Assembly (NCBI GenBank): GCA_004552395.1
Contig: SFOK01000002.1
Location: 1-44,067 of the forward strand
Source of the DNA: Bacteroidales bacterium
GTDB lineage: Bacteria > Bacteroidota > Bacteroidia > Bacteroidales > Muribaculaceae
Reading direction: 5' to 3'
Length of the DNA stretch: 44,067 nucleotides
Every line of letters starts with the position of its first letter. The stretch's first letter is position 1. Below, one piece after another: positions 31,456 through 39,967 of the stretch. Both the position numbers and the translations under genes were made by a program. The notes under the pieces are model-generated. The model ran no database searches. It saw only the letters and a program-made list of their open reading frames with translations, and was not told the origin of the DNA.

Positions 31456-32496
31456 TCATATAAAACGAGGTTCGGGACGGTATATATAAGCCTCGCGCAG
31501 AGGCTCGAAGCGGCCGGGAGCGGCCCGCAGCTGCCGCATGATCTCCAAAGGATCGAAAGAATCTGTTATAGCCCGGCGAATTTCGTCGGGCTTCATTGTG
31601 GCCGCCAGTGGTTTATAGGCCGTGGCGAGGTCGGAGAGGCCGGGCAGACCGAGACCGAAGAAGTGGCAGACGTGCTCCACTACGGCGCGTGTGGCGCGCT
31701 GTTTCCCCTCTAAGGAGTAGCCGGCAATATGGTATGAGGCTATGTCGGTGCGGCGCAACAGTTCTTCGCTGATCTGCGGCTCCCCTTCCCAAGTGTCGAT
31801 GACGAGGCGCAACCCTTTGTCGGCGCGGGCGGCTATGAGCGCCTGAGTGTCGGTGACGGGTCCGCGGGCGGCGTTCACAAGCACGGCACCGGGCTTCATA
31901 AGCGCTGTCTCGCTCTCGGAGATGAGGTGGTACGAAGGGTGGTCGCCGTCGCGGGTGAGCGGCGTGTGGAGCGTCACGGCATCGGAGAGGCGCAGCAGCT
32001 CGTCGAGCGGGACTTCGCGGCCGTAGGCCGGATGGAGCTCCCCGTCAGGCGATATAGCGGCTTTGGGCGGGTCGTTGACTAAGATCTCGAAGCCCATGCG
32101 GGCACCCCATTCGGCCACAATAGAGCCCACATTGCCGTAGCCTACCACACCCACACGGTGGCGTCCCGGCTCCATGCCGAGCCGGAGAAGCGAGCTCCAG
32201 ACATACTGCGCCACACCGGGAGCGTTGCATCCCGGGGAGTTGAGGCACTCAATGCCGTGGCTGCGACACCAGGGGAGATTGAACTGGTCCATCCCTATGG
32301 TGGCTGTGGCTATGAGCCGTACGTGGGAGCCTTCGAGCAGCGGCGCATCGCAGCGGGTTCGTGTACGGATAAGCAGAGCGTCGGCATCCTTCACCCTCTC
32401 GGGTACGAACTCCGACGGCTCGATATATTCGATCCGAGCCAGCGGCTCAAGTCGTCCTTTCAGGAAAGGAATGTGGGAATCGGCTATTATCTTCAT
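31456..32496 (-). CDS. pdxB: Erythronate-4-phosphate dehydrogenase
   Basis: PdxB oxidises 4-phosphoerythronate in the DXP-independent branch of pyridoxal phosphate synthesis. The 346 residues show the D-2-hydroxyacid dehydrogenase layout: an N-terminal substrate domain (MKIIADSHIPFLKG), the NAD-binding Rossmann motif VGVVGYGNVGSIVAEW, NAARGPVTDTQAL with the catalytic Arg, DTWEGEP, and the PdxB-type HIAGYSLEGKQRAT with the catalytic His. It is the last gene of the rnpA-yidD-tatD-pdxB cluster, 30 bases after tatD. The enzyme is cytosolic. Confidence 0.93.
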   Translation of the reverse strand: MKIIADSHIPFLKGRLEPLARIEYIEPSEFVPERVKDADALLIRTRTRCDAPLLEGSHVRLIATATIGMDQFNLPWCRSHGIECLNSPGCNAPGVAQYVWSSLLRLGMEPGRHRVGVVGYGNVGSIVAEWGARMGFEILVNDPPKAAISPDGELHPAYGREVPLDELLRLSDAVTLHTPLTRDGDHPSYHLISESETALMKPGAVLVNAARGPVTDTQALIAARADKGLRLVIDTWEGEPQISEELLRRTDIASYHIAGYSLEGKQRATRAVVEHVCHFFGLGLPGLSDLATAYKPLAATMKPDEIRRAITDSFDPLEIMRQLRAAPGRFEPLREAYIYRPEPRFI

Positions 32497-32526
32497 TGCT
32501 TCGGGGAAATGGCGAGGAGTCAGCAG

Positions 32527-33150
32527 TCAGGAATCGAGGATGACGAGAGAGGTGTAGTTCTGTTCGAGCAGCGGGGTGAGGTCCCCTTCGCCGCGGGCTT
32601 CGGAGAGCCGGGCTATGATCTCCTCGATTGAGAGGGCCGACTCGTCGGTCTCGGCGAAGATAGCCTCCCGGGGGACGGCACGGAGTGTCTCGGCGTTGAA
32701 CTTCTCGCCGAAGCTGAGGTAGCACCCGGCGCGGAGAAGCATCTGTGCCACCGACGGACGGCCGCGGAAGCCGTGTATGATCCAGGGCTGCTGAGCGCGG
32801 GTCTCCTTGCGGAACTGCACTATCGAGTTGTATGCCTTCACGCAGTGGATAATGAGCGGTTTGCCGAGCTGTTCGCTGAGGGCTATATGGGCGGCAAAGA
32901 CCTGGTTCTGCAGGAACATAGGCGCGCCTTTGAGCTCGTCGATGCCGGTCTCCCCTATCATGGCAACCTGCGGATGAGCGGCGAGCTCTGTGAGCCGCGC
33001 AAGCAGGTCTGTGGGGTCGCCGGGGATATGCCAGGGGTGTATGCCGAGCGAGTAGAGCTGTCCGGGCTCGGGAGCGAAGCTGTCGGGCAGAGCCTGCTCG
33101 ATGCCGAGCGGGTAAAGGCCGGAGCGGTGGGTGTGTATGTCGAGAATCAT
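32527..33150 (-). CDS. TatD-family metal-dependent hydrolase
   Basis: The 207-residue protein has the metal-binding series expected of TatD-type deoxyribonucleases: HTH at residues 6-8 (DIHTHRSG), E in IGETGID, H in IIHCVKA, H in IIHGFRG and D in FAETDES. It is shorter than typical TatD (about 260), mainly in the N-terminal half. The ATG at 33150 was chosen because it begins the MILDIHTH core; a longer frame reaching upstream runs antisense-like through yidD and has no family match. It lies 17 bases after yidD. It is cytosolic and may act in DNA repair or cleanup. Confidence 0.85.
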   Translation of the reverse strand: MILDIHTHRSGLYPLGIEQALPDSFAPEPGQLYSLGIHPWHIPGDPTDLLARLTELAAHPQVAMIGETGIDELKGAPMFLQNQVFAAHIALSEQLGKPLIIHCVKAYNSIVQFRKETRAQQPWIIHGFRGRPSVAQMLLRAGCYLSFGEKFNAETLRAVPREAIFAETDESALSIEEIIARLSEARGEGDLTPLLEQNYTSLVILDS

Positions 33151-33167
33151 AAGAGGAGGTATGTTTT

Positions 33168-33437
33168 TCAGGGCACGGGATCGTAGCCGGAGCCTCCCCA
33201 GGGGTGGCAGCGGCTTATGCGTTTCACTGCGAGCCACAGTCCTTTCGCGGGGCCGTGCTTTCGGATAGCCTCCACGGCATACTGGCTGCAGGTGGGAGTG
33301 AAGCGGCAGGCGCTCGGCAGCAGGGGCGAGATGCACTTCTGGTAGAAGCGTATGGGGAGGATGAGCAGCCATCCGGCCCCTTTGCTTATGCAGAGGACCA
33401 GGTGGCGCAGAGGGGTTGTGTCAGGATTCTTTGTCAT
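33168..33437 (-). CDS. yidD: Membrane protein insertion efficiency factor
   Basis: YidD helps insertion of inner-membrane proteins with YidC. The 89-residue protein contains the family core IRFYQKCISPLLPSACRF and PTCSQYAVEAIRKHG, then RISRCHPWGGSGYDPV, with conserved Cys residues. The ATG at 33437 overlaps the end of rnpA by 17 bases, typical of this gene pair; a longer upstream start would overlap rnpA much further. It is peripheral on the inner membrane by family knowledge. Confidence 0.93.
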   Translation of the reverse strand: MTKNPDTTPLRHLVLCISKGAGWLLILPIRFYQKCISPLLPSACRFTPTCSQYAVEAIRKHGPAKGLWLAVKRISRCHPWGGSGYDPVP

Positions 33438-33975
33438 CGCTTTTGGGCCGGGTTTGCATAGCTTCGTCGACCTTTTCGGAGAGGCTGTCAAGGAGTTTGC
33501 GCATCTTCTCCTCGATTTTGGAGTAAGGCTTTATTTCGCTGCTCACATAGTTCACTGCCACAGTGAGTGTGAGTGGCTCCGGTGCGGAGGCCAGCAGGCG
33601 GCGGAGCGGGTTGCGGTTCAGGCGCCACGCTTCGCGGATACGGCGGCGCAGCAGCACGCGGTCCACGGCCTTGTGTTGCTTCTTCTTGGGCACAGTGACC
33701 ATGAACTGCACGCGGTCGGTGCGCATGAGGCGAAGCACCTCCTCGGGCGAGGAGCCTTCCACATGGCGCGACTTGACGGCCGACGCCTTCAAGGCAGCGC
33801 TCTCCACAAGGTATATCATGCGGAGCGGGTAGGCGTATTCCGATTTGCCGAGGGCGAACAGACGGCTCACAAACGCCTTGTGGTGAAGCCTCTCGCCTTT
33901 ACGGAAGCGGAACTCACCCGGTGCCGGGGAAACCGTTTCTTCGGCCTGATTATACTCTTTTTCAACCTTTTCCAC
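33421..33975 (-). CDS. rnpA: Ribonuclease P protein component
   Basis: RnpA is the protein subunit of RNase P, which trims the 5' end of tRNAs. The 184 residues show the family N-end FRKGERLHHKAFVSRLFALGK and the RNR-type basic motif VLLRRRIREAWRLNRNPLRRLL. Bacteroidetes-type extensions are present: an insert after the first strands and a charged C-tail. The start is a GTG at 33975 only a few bases after the predicted -7 element, so the mRNA may have almost no leader; no later ATG in frame fits. It heads the yidD-tatD-pdxB cluster. Confidence 0.93.
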   Translation of the reverse strand: MEKVEKEYNQAEETVSPAPGEFRFRKGERLHHKAFVSRLFALGKSEYAYPLRMIYLVESAALKASAVKSRHVEGSSPEEVLRLMRTDRVQFMVTVPKKKQHKAVDRVLLRRRIREAWRLNRNPLRRLLASAPEPLTLTVAVNYVSSEIKPYSKIEEKMRKLLDSLSEKVDEAMQTRPKSDDKES

Positions 33976-33979
33976 ACTG

Positions 33980-34011
33980 CAAAGTTAATAAACTTAGTCC
34001 ATAAACTGAAA
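33980..34011 (-). promoter_or_regulatory. Promoter of rnpA
   Basis: On the minus strand TTTC (34011-34008) and TAACTTTG (33987-33980) are 20 bases apart. The -7 element ends four bases before the GTG start codon of rnpA. It interleaves with the plus-strand promoter of the flippase gene. Confidence 0.7.
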
Positions 34012-34025
34012 TTTTCGTAACTTTG
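33994..34025 (+). promoter_or_regulatory. Promoter of the flippase gene
   Basis: TTAG (33994-33997) and TAACTTTG (34018-34025) are 20 bases apart. GCAAAGTTA and TAACTTTGC form a 9-bp inverted pair facing away from each other, so the two divergent promoters overlap and may compete for polymerase. Confidence 0.7.
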
Positions 34026-34078
34026 CACAGTTTAACCCGGTCCGGACTATCTAACCTCCGGAACCCTACGACAATACA

Positions 34079-35584
34079 ATGGCAGGTATAGAAGCTCTTG
34101 CGAAGGAGACCGCGATCTATGGCCTCAGCTCGATTATAGGACGTTTTCTCAACTGGTGCCTGGTGCCCCTGTACGTCTATCTCTTCCCCACCTACGAATA
34201 CGGTATCGTCTCGTATCTGTACTCTTTCACAGCCGTGGCGCTCGTGATACTGAACTACGGCATGGAGACAGGCTTCTTCCGATTCGCCAACAAGCACGAG
34301 AGCCCCGGCACGGTCTACACCACGGCGCTCCTCTCGGTGGGTACCACCTCGCTGGCGTTCATAGCGCTCCTGACAGCCTTTATAGGCCCGGTGAGCACGG
34401 CCATGAAGCTGCCGGGCCACGCCTCTTACGTGTGGATGCTCGGCTTCATAGTGGCTCTCGACGCGTTCAGCAACATACCGTTCGCCTATCTGCGCTATAA
34501 GAAGAGAGCCGTCCGATTCGCGGTGCTCAAGTTTGTGAACATAGGTCTGAACATAGCCTTCAACCTCTTCTTCCTGCTTCTCTGCCCTATTCTCGCCAGG
34601 CATTGTCCCGCGGCCATCGACTGGTTCTACGCGCCGCTTGGCGGCGAGGCCTTCGGCATAGGCTGGATCTTTGTGGCCAACCTCATTTCGACCGTCTCGA
34701 TACTGATCCTGCTGCTGCCGGAGCTGACCGGCCGCCGCTACCGTTTCGACGGCCCGCTGCTCCGCAAGATGCTGCGCTATTCTTGGCCACTGCTTATCCT
34801 CGGTGTGGCCGGCATCATGAGCCAGAACATGGGCCAGATGATCATACCGTACCTCTTCAGCGATCAGGAAGCGGCCCGCAGCATGGTGGGTATCTACGGC
34901 GCCAACATCAAGATAGCTATCCTGATGGTGATGTTCACTCAGGCGTTCCGCTACGCCTTCGAGCCGTTCATCTTCGCCCAGGCCGGCGGCAAGAACGGTC
35001 CCAACTCGCGTCAGGCCTACTGCGACGCCATGAAATTCTTCGTCATACTCGGCCTGTTCATCTTCCTGGCTGTGATGCTCTATCTGCCGCTGCTGAAATA
35101 TTTTGTGAGCCGCAGCTACTGGGGAGGCCTCGATGTGGTGCCTATCATGATGGCGGCCGAGCTCTGCTTCGGTGTGGCGTTCAACCTCTCGCTCTGGTAT
35201 AAGCTGACCGACCGCACGCAATGGGGCATGTACCTCTCGGTGGGCTGTTTCATAGTGATGCTGGCGCTCAACCTGATCTTTGTGCCGGCTATCGGTATAC
35301 CTCGCGGCTATATGGGCTGCGCGTGGGCCGCTCTGATAAGCTATTTCCTGATGATGATGGCCTCTTATTTCCTGGGACAGTATTACTATCCGGTCGACTA
35401 CGATCTCAAGACTATGGGCTTCTATCTGGCCCTCACGGCGATTCTGTGGGGCGTAGGCGAGAAGCTGTTGGCATTCCCCGGCCATGCCTGGCTCATGTAT
35501 CTTTCGCGCACAGTTCTGCTCGTGCTCTTCCTCGCCGTGATCGTGAAGCGCGAGAAGCTCCCATTGCCCGGACATAAAAAGTAG
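34079..35584 (+). CDS. Polysaccharide biosynthesis flippase (MOP superfamily, Wzx-like)
   Basis: This 501-residue integral membrane protein has about 12-14 hydrophobic segments and no cytosolic domain. The first helices (IYGLSSIIGRFLNWCLVPLY) match the polysaccharide-transporter family of lipid-linked oligosaccharide flippases. Such proteins move undecaprenyl-linked sugars across the inner membrane for capsule, O-antigen or glycoprotein glycan synthesis. No glycosyltransferase genes adjoin it here, so the cargo is unknown. It has its own promoter shared back to back with rnpA and a terminator 55 bases downstream. Confidence 0.85.
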   Translation: MAGIEALAKETAIYGLSSIIGRFLNWCLVPLYVYLFPTYEYGIVSYLYSFTAVALVILNYGMETGFFRFANKHESPGTVYTTALLSVGTTSLAFIALLTAFIGPVSTAMKLPGHASYVWMLGFIVALDAFSNIPFAYLRYKKRAVRFAVLKFVNIGLNIAFNLFFLLLCPILARHCPAAIDWFYAPLGGEAFGIGWIFVANLISTVSILILLLPELTGRRYRFDGPLLRKMLRYSWPLLILGVAGIMSQNMGQMIIPYLFSDQEAARSMVGIYGANIKIAILMVMFTQAFRYAFEPFIFAQAGGKNGPNSRQAYCDAMKFFVILGLFIFLAVMLYLPLLKYFVSRSYWGGLDVVPIMMAAELCFGVAFNLSLWYKLTDRTQWGMYLSVGCFIVMLALNLIFVPAIGIPRGYMGCAWAALISYFLMMMASYFLGQYYYPVDYDLKTMGFYLALTAILWGVGEKLLAFPGHAWLMYLSRTVLLVLFLAVIVKREKLPLPGHKK

Positions 35585-35638
35585 GAGCATTATGAAGGGG
35601 AAGTCTGTATAATTGATGAAGTTTCCGGAGGGGAAAGT

Positions 35639-35673
35639 AAAAAGGCACTGCCAATCACGGCAGCGCCTTTTTG
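35639..35673. terminator. Bidirectional intrinsic terminator between flippase and GH30 genes
   Basis: AAAAAGGCACTGCC (35639-35652) pairs with GGCAGCGCCTTTTT (35659-35672) with one A-C mismatch. A-rich and T-rich flanks allow it to work on both strands. Confidence 0.8.
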
Positions 35674-35684
35674 CCAATCTAAAT

Positions 35685-35726
35685 AACCGGAGGTCTCTTG
35701 CCTTGCACTTAAATTATCCTCCGGTT
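35685..35726. other. Inverted repeat in the intergenic gap
   Basis: AACCGGAGG (35685-35693) and CCTCCGGTT (35718-35726) are perfect arms 24 bases apart. The related CCGGAGG at 35624 lies before the terminator. The role is unknown; it could be an operator or a decayed mobile-element end. Confidence 0.45.
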
Positions 35727-35805
35727 CTGCCAAATTAATTCATAATTATTTACCAAATAGAAATTCTGCCTTTCCAGAGTTTTACTGTTCTCAAAAGAAT
35801 ACTTA

Positions 35806-35839
35806 TTGTTGCTTTATCTTGTTGCTTTATCTTGCTTTG
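35806..35839. repeat. 13-base tandem repeat downstream of GH30
   Basis: TTGTTGCTTTATC occurs twice in tandem (35806-35818, 35819-35831) followed by a partial copy TTGCTTTG. No gene is seen in 35585-35915 apart from this and the hairpins above. Confidence 0.6.
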
Positions 35840-35915
35840 AAGAGAGAAGCTCTTCGCGAAGAAGGGAGAGAAGAGTTCTACGCAGAGGGGAGGAGCTGCC
35901 CTTTCGGGGCCGGGA

Positions 35916-37340
35916 TTACCAGATGAAGGCACCGGCGGTATTGGCGGGGAGAGTCACCACGAATGAGTTGCCGCCGTCGTTGACGCGGATCTTTTTCTCG
36001 GAGCCGTTGGTGTTGGTGATGACCATTGAGTGGGTGCCGTCGTTGTTGTCGAAGGCCACATATTCCACGCCGGAGGTCGGGTCGGAAGTACCGATATAGT
36101 TGGCGCCGGGTTTGATCACCGACGAAGCGAGCGACATCGTGTAGTAGAACGAGTTGTAGACGATCGTCTTGTAGTCGCTGCGGCTAATGTCGACAGCGCC
36201 GTTGCCTGTGCAGCAGCCTTTGGGACGGTAAGGGCCGCGGTCGTCGTCGAGCATCAGGTTCCATACCATGGCGCCCTGACCCCAGTTCTTGACCACATCG
36301 AATACGAGACTCTTCACATCGGAAGTTGTCTCAGAGATATCGACGCCGTGCGACCAGGTTCCGGCTGTCCACTCGGTAAAGATAAGTTCCTTGTCGGGGT
36401 ACTGATTGTGGACCGTGGACATGTTGCTTGCGGAGCCGCCGTAGTTGTGGAAGCCTGCGCCGTCGATATACTGACGGGCTGTCTGGTCGTTGTAGACGTT
36501 TATGGGATATTCGTAATGATCGTAGTTATGGTCGTAGCAATAGACCTTCACGTCGGCGAGGCCGTTGTTGTTGAGCGTGGGACCGAGGGTCTTTGCGAAA
36601 GCTGCGGCCTGATCGGCGGGCATATACATGGAAGCCGAGTTGCCTTTGTTGAGAGGCTCGTTCTGCTGTGTGATAGCGTAGATCCTGATACCTTCGGCTT
36701 GCATGGCTTTGATCCAGCTCACGAAGTAGTCGGCATATTCCTGATAGTACGAGGTGCTAAGCTCGGCGGAGGTCCAGTCGTTGGATTTTTTCATCCAGCG
36801 GGGGGCGGTCCAGGGGGAGCCCATTACCTTCACATTCGGATTGATCTCGAGAATCTCCTTCACTACCGGTATTATATATTCCGTCTCCTCGTAGGTGAGG
36901 GCGAAAGGCTTGCTCCGGTCATCGCGGCAGGTATACTCGCTCAGGGAGTAGTCGCTGCAGCCTATGGGGACGCGGATATATGAGGCTCCGTACCCTTCGG
37001 TGGGTGAGAAAGTCTTCACGAGGAAACGGTGGCGGTCGGCGGCTGACATATGCATGAGGTTATAGGAGGCCGAGCCGGTGATGCCGTAGCCGAAGCCGTC
37101 CATGCGCTGTTTGCGGTCGGAGGTGTTGATATTGATTGTGCCGTCGGCTGAGCCTCCGTTGCCGAAAGCGATGCACTGCGGGGTCATGCAGTTGGAGCCG
37201 TTGTTGGACACGATATAGCCGCTGACGTTGGCCGGGGAGCCGTTCTGAGGGTTGACCTCGACGGTGGGGTGCTCGTAGGTCTGGGCGGCGGCCGAAGAGG
37301 CTAAGAAGAGAGATGCTATGATGAGTGGTGAGGTTTTCAT
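35916..37340 (-). CDS. Secreted glycoside hydrolase family 30 protein
   Basis: The 474-residue protein has a signal peptide (MKTSPLIIASLFLASSAAAQ) and a TIM-barrel plus side beta domain of the GH30 type. The putative acid/base is E228 in TQQNEPLN and the nucleophile is E323 in LIFTEWTAG; other family landmarks are MDGFGYGITGSAS and SPWTAPRWMK. GH30 members include beta-1,6-glucanases, beta-glucosidases and xylanases; the exact specificity is not clear. The C-terminal beta domain ends near IKVNDGG and NTAGAFIW, without a T9SS-like tail, so export may end in the periplasm. The gene follows the six-module protein gene by 35 bases and should share its transcript. Confidence 0.88.
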   Translation of the reverse strand: MKTSPLIIASLFLASSAAAQTYEHPTVEVNPQNGSPANVSGYIVSNNGSNCMTPQCIAFGNGGSADGTININTSDRKQRMDGFGYGITGSASYNLMHMSAADRHRFLVKTFSPTEGYGASYIRVPIGCSDYSLSEYTCRDDRSKPFALTYEETEYIIPVVKEILEINPNVKVMGSPWTAPRWMKKSNDWTSAELSTSYYQEYADYFVSWIKAMQAEGIRIYAITQQNEPLNKGNSASMYMPADQAAAFAKTLGPTLNNNGLADVKVYCYDHNYDHYEYPINVYNDQTARQYIDGAGFHNYGGSASNMSTVHNQYPDKELIFTEWTAGTWSHGVDISETTSDVKSLVFDVVKNWGQGAMVWNLMLDDDRGPYRPKGCCTGNGAVDISRSDYKTIVYNSFYYTMSLASSVIKPGANYIGTSDPTSGVEYVAFDNNDGTHSMVITNTNGSEKKIRVNDGGNSFVVTLPANTAGAFIW

Positions 37341-37375
37341 TGCTGAGTGATAAGGGAGGCGGGGAGAGCGGTGAA

Positions 37376-39565
37376 TTACTTGATGACTTTCTCGGCTTTG
37401 CTGCCGGTCTTTTTGATCACGATGCCGCGGACGGGCTCCTGAAGGCGGAGGCCGTTGAGGTCGTAGTAGACGGTCTCGCCCTCTTCATCGGATATCTCGA
37501 TACCGTTCACGGATGTGGGAGTCTCGTTGGGGGTACCTTCGCCTCGGAAGATCACACGTACACGGCCTGAGGAGGCGGCGCGGTGCATGGCCGACGAGGG
37601 GTGGGTATACTTGAAGCTGTTGGCGGCGTCGCCCGAGGCGTCGTGCTGTTTACCGGTCTCGATCCGGCGGTCGTCGACTAAGGGAGCGAAAATGCGGGAG
37701 CCGTCGTAGTTGCTGACGCGGAAATGGCCTGAGAAGGCGTCGGTGTCGAGCACGTAGCGGTCGTTGGCCTCATCGTAGGTGAAGCGGTATTTCTCCGATA
37801 CGTTCCAGTTGTTCATGTCGCCGACGAGGTAGAGGGCTTCGCGGATGTTGACCTCGGCGCGGAGCGTGTTGGCTACGCGGTCGTAGATGAGGGTGACATT
37901 CTTGACGGGCTCTTCGATGACGGGGAACTTGATATTGTGGCCCGATCCGGTGATGAAGGCTCCGCAGTCGGCGTTGTAGGCCATGAAGAGGCTTGCGCAG
38001 CCTATCTGCTCGCTCCAGTCGGAGGTAGTGATCTTGTACTCGCCGCTGACGGCGGGGAGGGTGATCTTGTAGATATTGCCTTCGCGGGTCATCGGATTGG
38101 CCGAAGCGTTCCAGCTGTTGAATGTGCCGGCCAGATAGAGGTCGGGCAGGGTCTCCTTCTCAGCCTTGAGAGTGCCGTTTACCCAGTCGAAGATGAGGAC
38201 GCCACATTCGCGGTCGTTAAACTGAGGCACATTCTGCAGCGTTATGTCGCCGCCGTAGGACTGAGAGGAGGTTGCTATCGCATCGCCGCCGAAATTGAGC
38301 GAAGTGGTGCTTTGGCCGCCGAACTGATAAGACCAGTCGTTGGTGACGAGTTTAATGGCGCCGGGGAAAGATGTGAAGCGATAGCGATATTTACGGTCGG
38401 AGGGGTAGAAAGCCATGCGGTACTTATCAATATCGGACGCCCAGTCGTTGAGCTCTTTGCCTGAGATATAGAGGTGCGGAGCCACAAGGAATGAGGAGCC
38501 GGAGGTGCCGCGGTATTTCAGTATCCAGGTGCAGTTGAGACCTTTGCGGGCGTCTGCCTCCGAGAGGGACACACGCGGAATCTTTATGTTGTTGCCGTCA
38601 CCGGTGACAGTGGGCATATACCGGCAGAAGTTCACGGTCTGAGTGCAGCCGAACTGCGGGTTCCAGTCAGCTGATATCTTCACACCGTTTGTCTCTTTGA
38701 AGCCGCGCACATGGAGAGTGTAAGTGCCACCGTCCTTGGCGAACTCATATTTCTGCTGCACGCCCCAGGAGTCGTCGACACCTTCGAGTTTGAAAGTGGA
38801 GGGGCCGTTGGTGATGAGTCCTTCGTCGGGGTTGTCGGGAACGTCGGGATTATCGGGTGCGGTGCCCGGCTCGGCGAAGGTGACGGTCCTGTTGAGATAG
38901 TCGAAAGTGATTTTCACTTTGCCGGACTGCAGGTCGGAGGCCAGTGAGATATTGTTGCCATTGCGGGTCTCTACGGCGCTGTAGGAGCCGTAGCCGAGAT
39001 TGTTCGTAGGGGTGCCAAACTGGATGCTCCAGTCGTTGCTCACGAGTTTGAAATCGCCGGAAAGATTAGAGAACACGCCCGAATAAACGCCGTTGGCCGT
39101 ATAGCTGAGTTTCCAGGCATTGTTGTCGGAGGCCCAGTCGTTGACATTGCCGGCTATGTAGATGTCGGGAACGAAAGTGGCGGTAGTGGTGCCGGAAGCG
39201 TTATAATTGATAGTAATGGTGGTGGAGCAACCTCTGTCGTTGTTCACATCATTGCCAGCGACGGTCGGAATATTGAAATCGTTACCGCCGGCATTAATGC
39301 AGTTCATCGCCTTGCAATAGCCGAACGTCTCTTTGGAGCCGAACTGCGGATCCCAGTTGTTTGCGGCGAGCTTGAAATTCTTGCCCGGCTGAATCTTCAG
39401 GTTCAGGGTGTATGTGTTGCCGCTTTGGGAGAATTTGTAGGATTCGTAGAACTTCCAGTCGCCGTTGACAGCTGTCTGCGCGCCGGTAAAATATAAGTCG
39501 GGCGCGGCGAAAGCCGATGCGGCTCCGAGGGCCGTAAGGATTGTATTTAGTAACAGGCGCTTCAT
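37376..39565 (-). CDS. Secreted protein with six SusE/F-like modules and T9SS-like tail
   Basis: The 729-residue protein has a signal peptide (MKRLLLNTILTALGAASAFA) and about six repeats of roughly 105-120 residues, each opening with (L/I)Y(I/L)xGxxNDWA-type sequence and holding an FKLxSNDWSxQFG-type motif. These are the hallmarks of SusE/SusF-like carbohydrate-binding modules. Pro/Asp-rich linker DNPDVPDNPDE separates modules 2 and 3. The C-terminus (VYYDLNGLRLQEP, then GIVIKKTGSKAEKVIK) resembles the type A sorting domain used by type IX secretion, so it may be surface-displayed. With GH30 downstream it probably binds a glucan-like glycan; this is inferred. Shared modules with the larger upstream protein suggest duplication. 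Confidence 0.75.
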   Translation of the reverse strand: MKRLLLNTILTALGAASAFAAPDLYFTGAQTAVNGDWKFYESYKFSQSGNTYTLNLKIQPGKNFKLAANNWDPQFGSKETFGYCKAMNCINAGGNDFNIPTVAGNDVNNDRGCSTTITINYNASGTTTATFVPDIYIAGNVNDWASDNNAWKLSYTANGVYSGVFSNLSGDFKLVSNDWSIQFGTPTNNLGYGSYSAVETRNGNNISLASDLQSGKVKITFDYLNRTVTFAEPGTAPDNPDVPDNPDEGLITNGPSTFKLEGVDDSWGVQQKYEFAKDGGTYTLHVRGFKETNGVKISADWNPQFGCTQTVNFCRYMPTVTGDGNNIKIPRVSLSEADARKGLNCTWILKYRGTSGSSFLVAPHLYISGKELNDWASDIDKYRMAFYPSDRKYRYRFTSFPGAIKLVTNDWSYQFGGQSTTSLNFGGDAIATSSQSYGGDITLQNVPQFNDRECGVLIFDWVNGTLKAEKETLPDLYLAGTFNSWNASANPMTREGNIYKITLPAVSGEYKITTSDWSEQIGCASLFMAYNADCGAFITGSGHNIKFPVIEEPVKNVTLIYDRVANTLRAEVNIREALYLVGDMNNWNVSEKYRFTYDEANDRYVLDTDAFSGHFRVSNYDGSRIFAPLVDDRRIETGKQHDASGDAANSFKYTHPSSAMHRAASSGRVRVIFRGEGTPNETPTSVNGIEISDEEGETVYYDLNGLRLQEPVRGIVIKKTGSKAEKVIK

Positions 39566-39683
39566 TGTCGATTTTTTGGCTTGATGAGTTTTGGGTTGAG
39601 GTTTAGATTTCAGGATGAAATAAAAGAGAGAATGATGATTTCAGATTGTTGGATATGCGTTATTGACTGCTTTTTTTCAATTA

Positions 39684-39691
39684 CAAAATTA
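39684..39691 (-). promoter_or_regulatory. Possible -7 element of the six-module gene
   Basis: The minus strand reads TAATTTTG, matching TAnnTTTG, about 120 bases before the start codon. A TTTG at the usual 20-base distance is not found, only one at 13 bases, so the promoter is tentative. Confidence 0.4.
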
Positions 39692-39823
39692 GGCAATAAA
39701 GAGCCAAAATTTCAGGGGTAAAAACATTTGGTATTTTGAATTTTGTGTAACCGGCTGATAATCAGAGGTAGCTCAAAAAATTTCGGTAAGTCGCAAAAGG
39801 GCGGATTTCAGTTTTTGAAGCTC

Positions 39824-39859
39824 AAAAAAAGGGCGGTGCCGCTCGGCGCGGAACCGCCC
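39824..39859 (-). terminator. Intrinsic terminator after the large surface-protein gene
   Basis: On the minus strand GGGCGGT (39859-39853) pairs with ACCGCCC (39837-39831), followed by seven U from 39830-39824. It lies about 110 bases past the stop codon at 39968. The rest of 39566-39967 shows no gene. Confidence 0.8.
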
Positions 39860-39967
39860 CCTTCGGGTAATAGTATGAAATGTAACTCTAAAGTCAGTTT
39901 CTGAAGCAAGCCGAAGAAAGTTCAAAGGCTAACTCAGAAGGTTCTGAGACTTGCTTATTCTGAGGTC

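Noticed and set aside
33962..35677. Minus-strand frame of 571 codons opposite the flippase gene
   Set aside because: The plus strand has a clear multi-helix flippase with its own promoter; the antisense product is His/Glu/Arg-rich without a fold signal.
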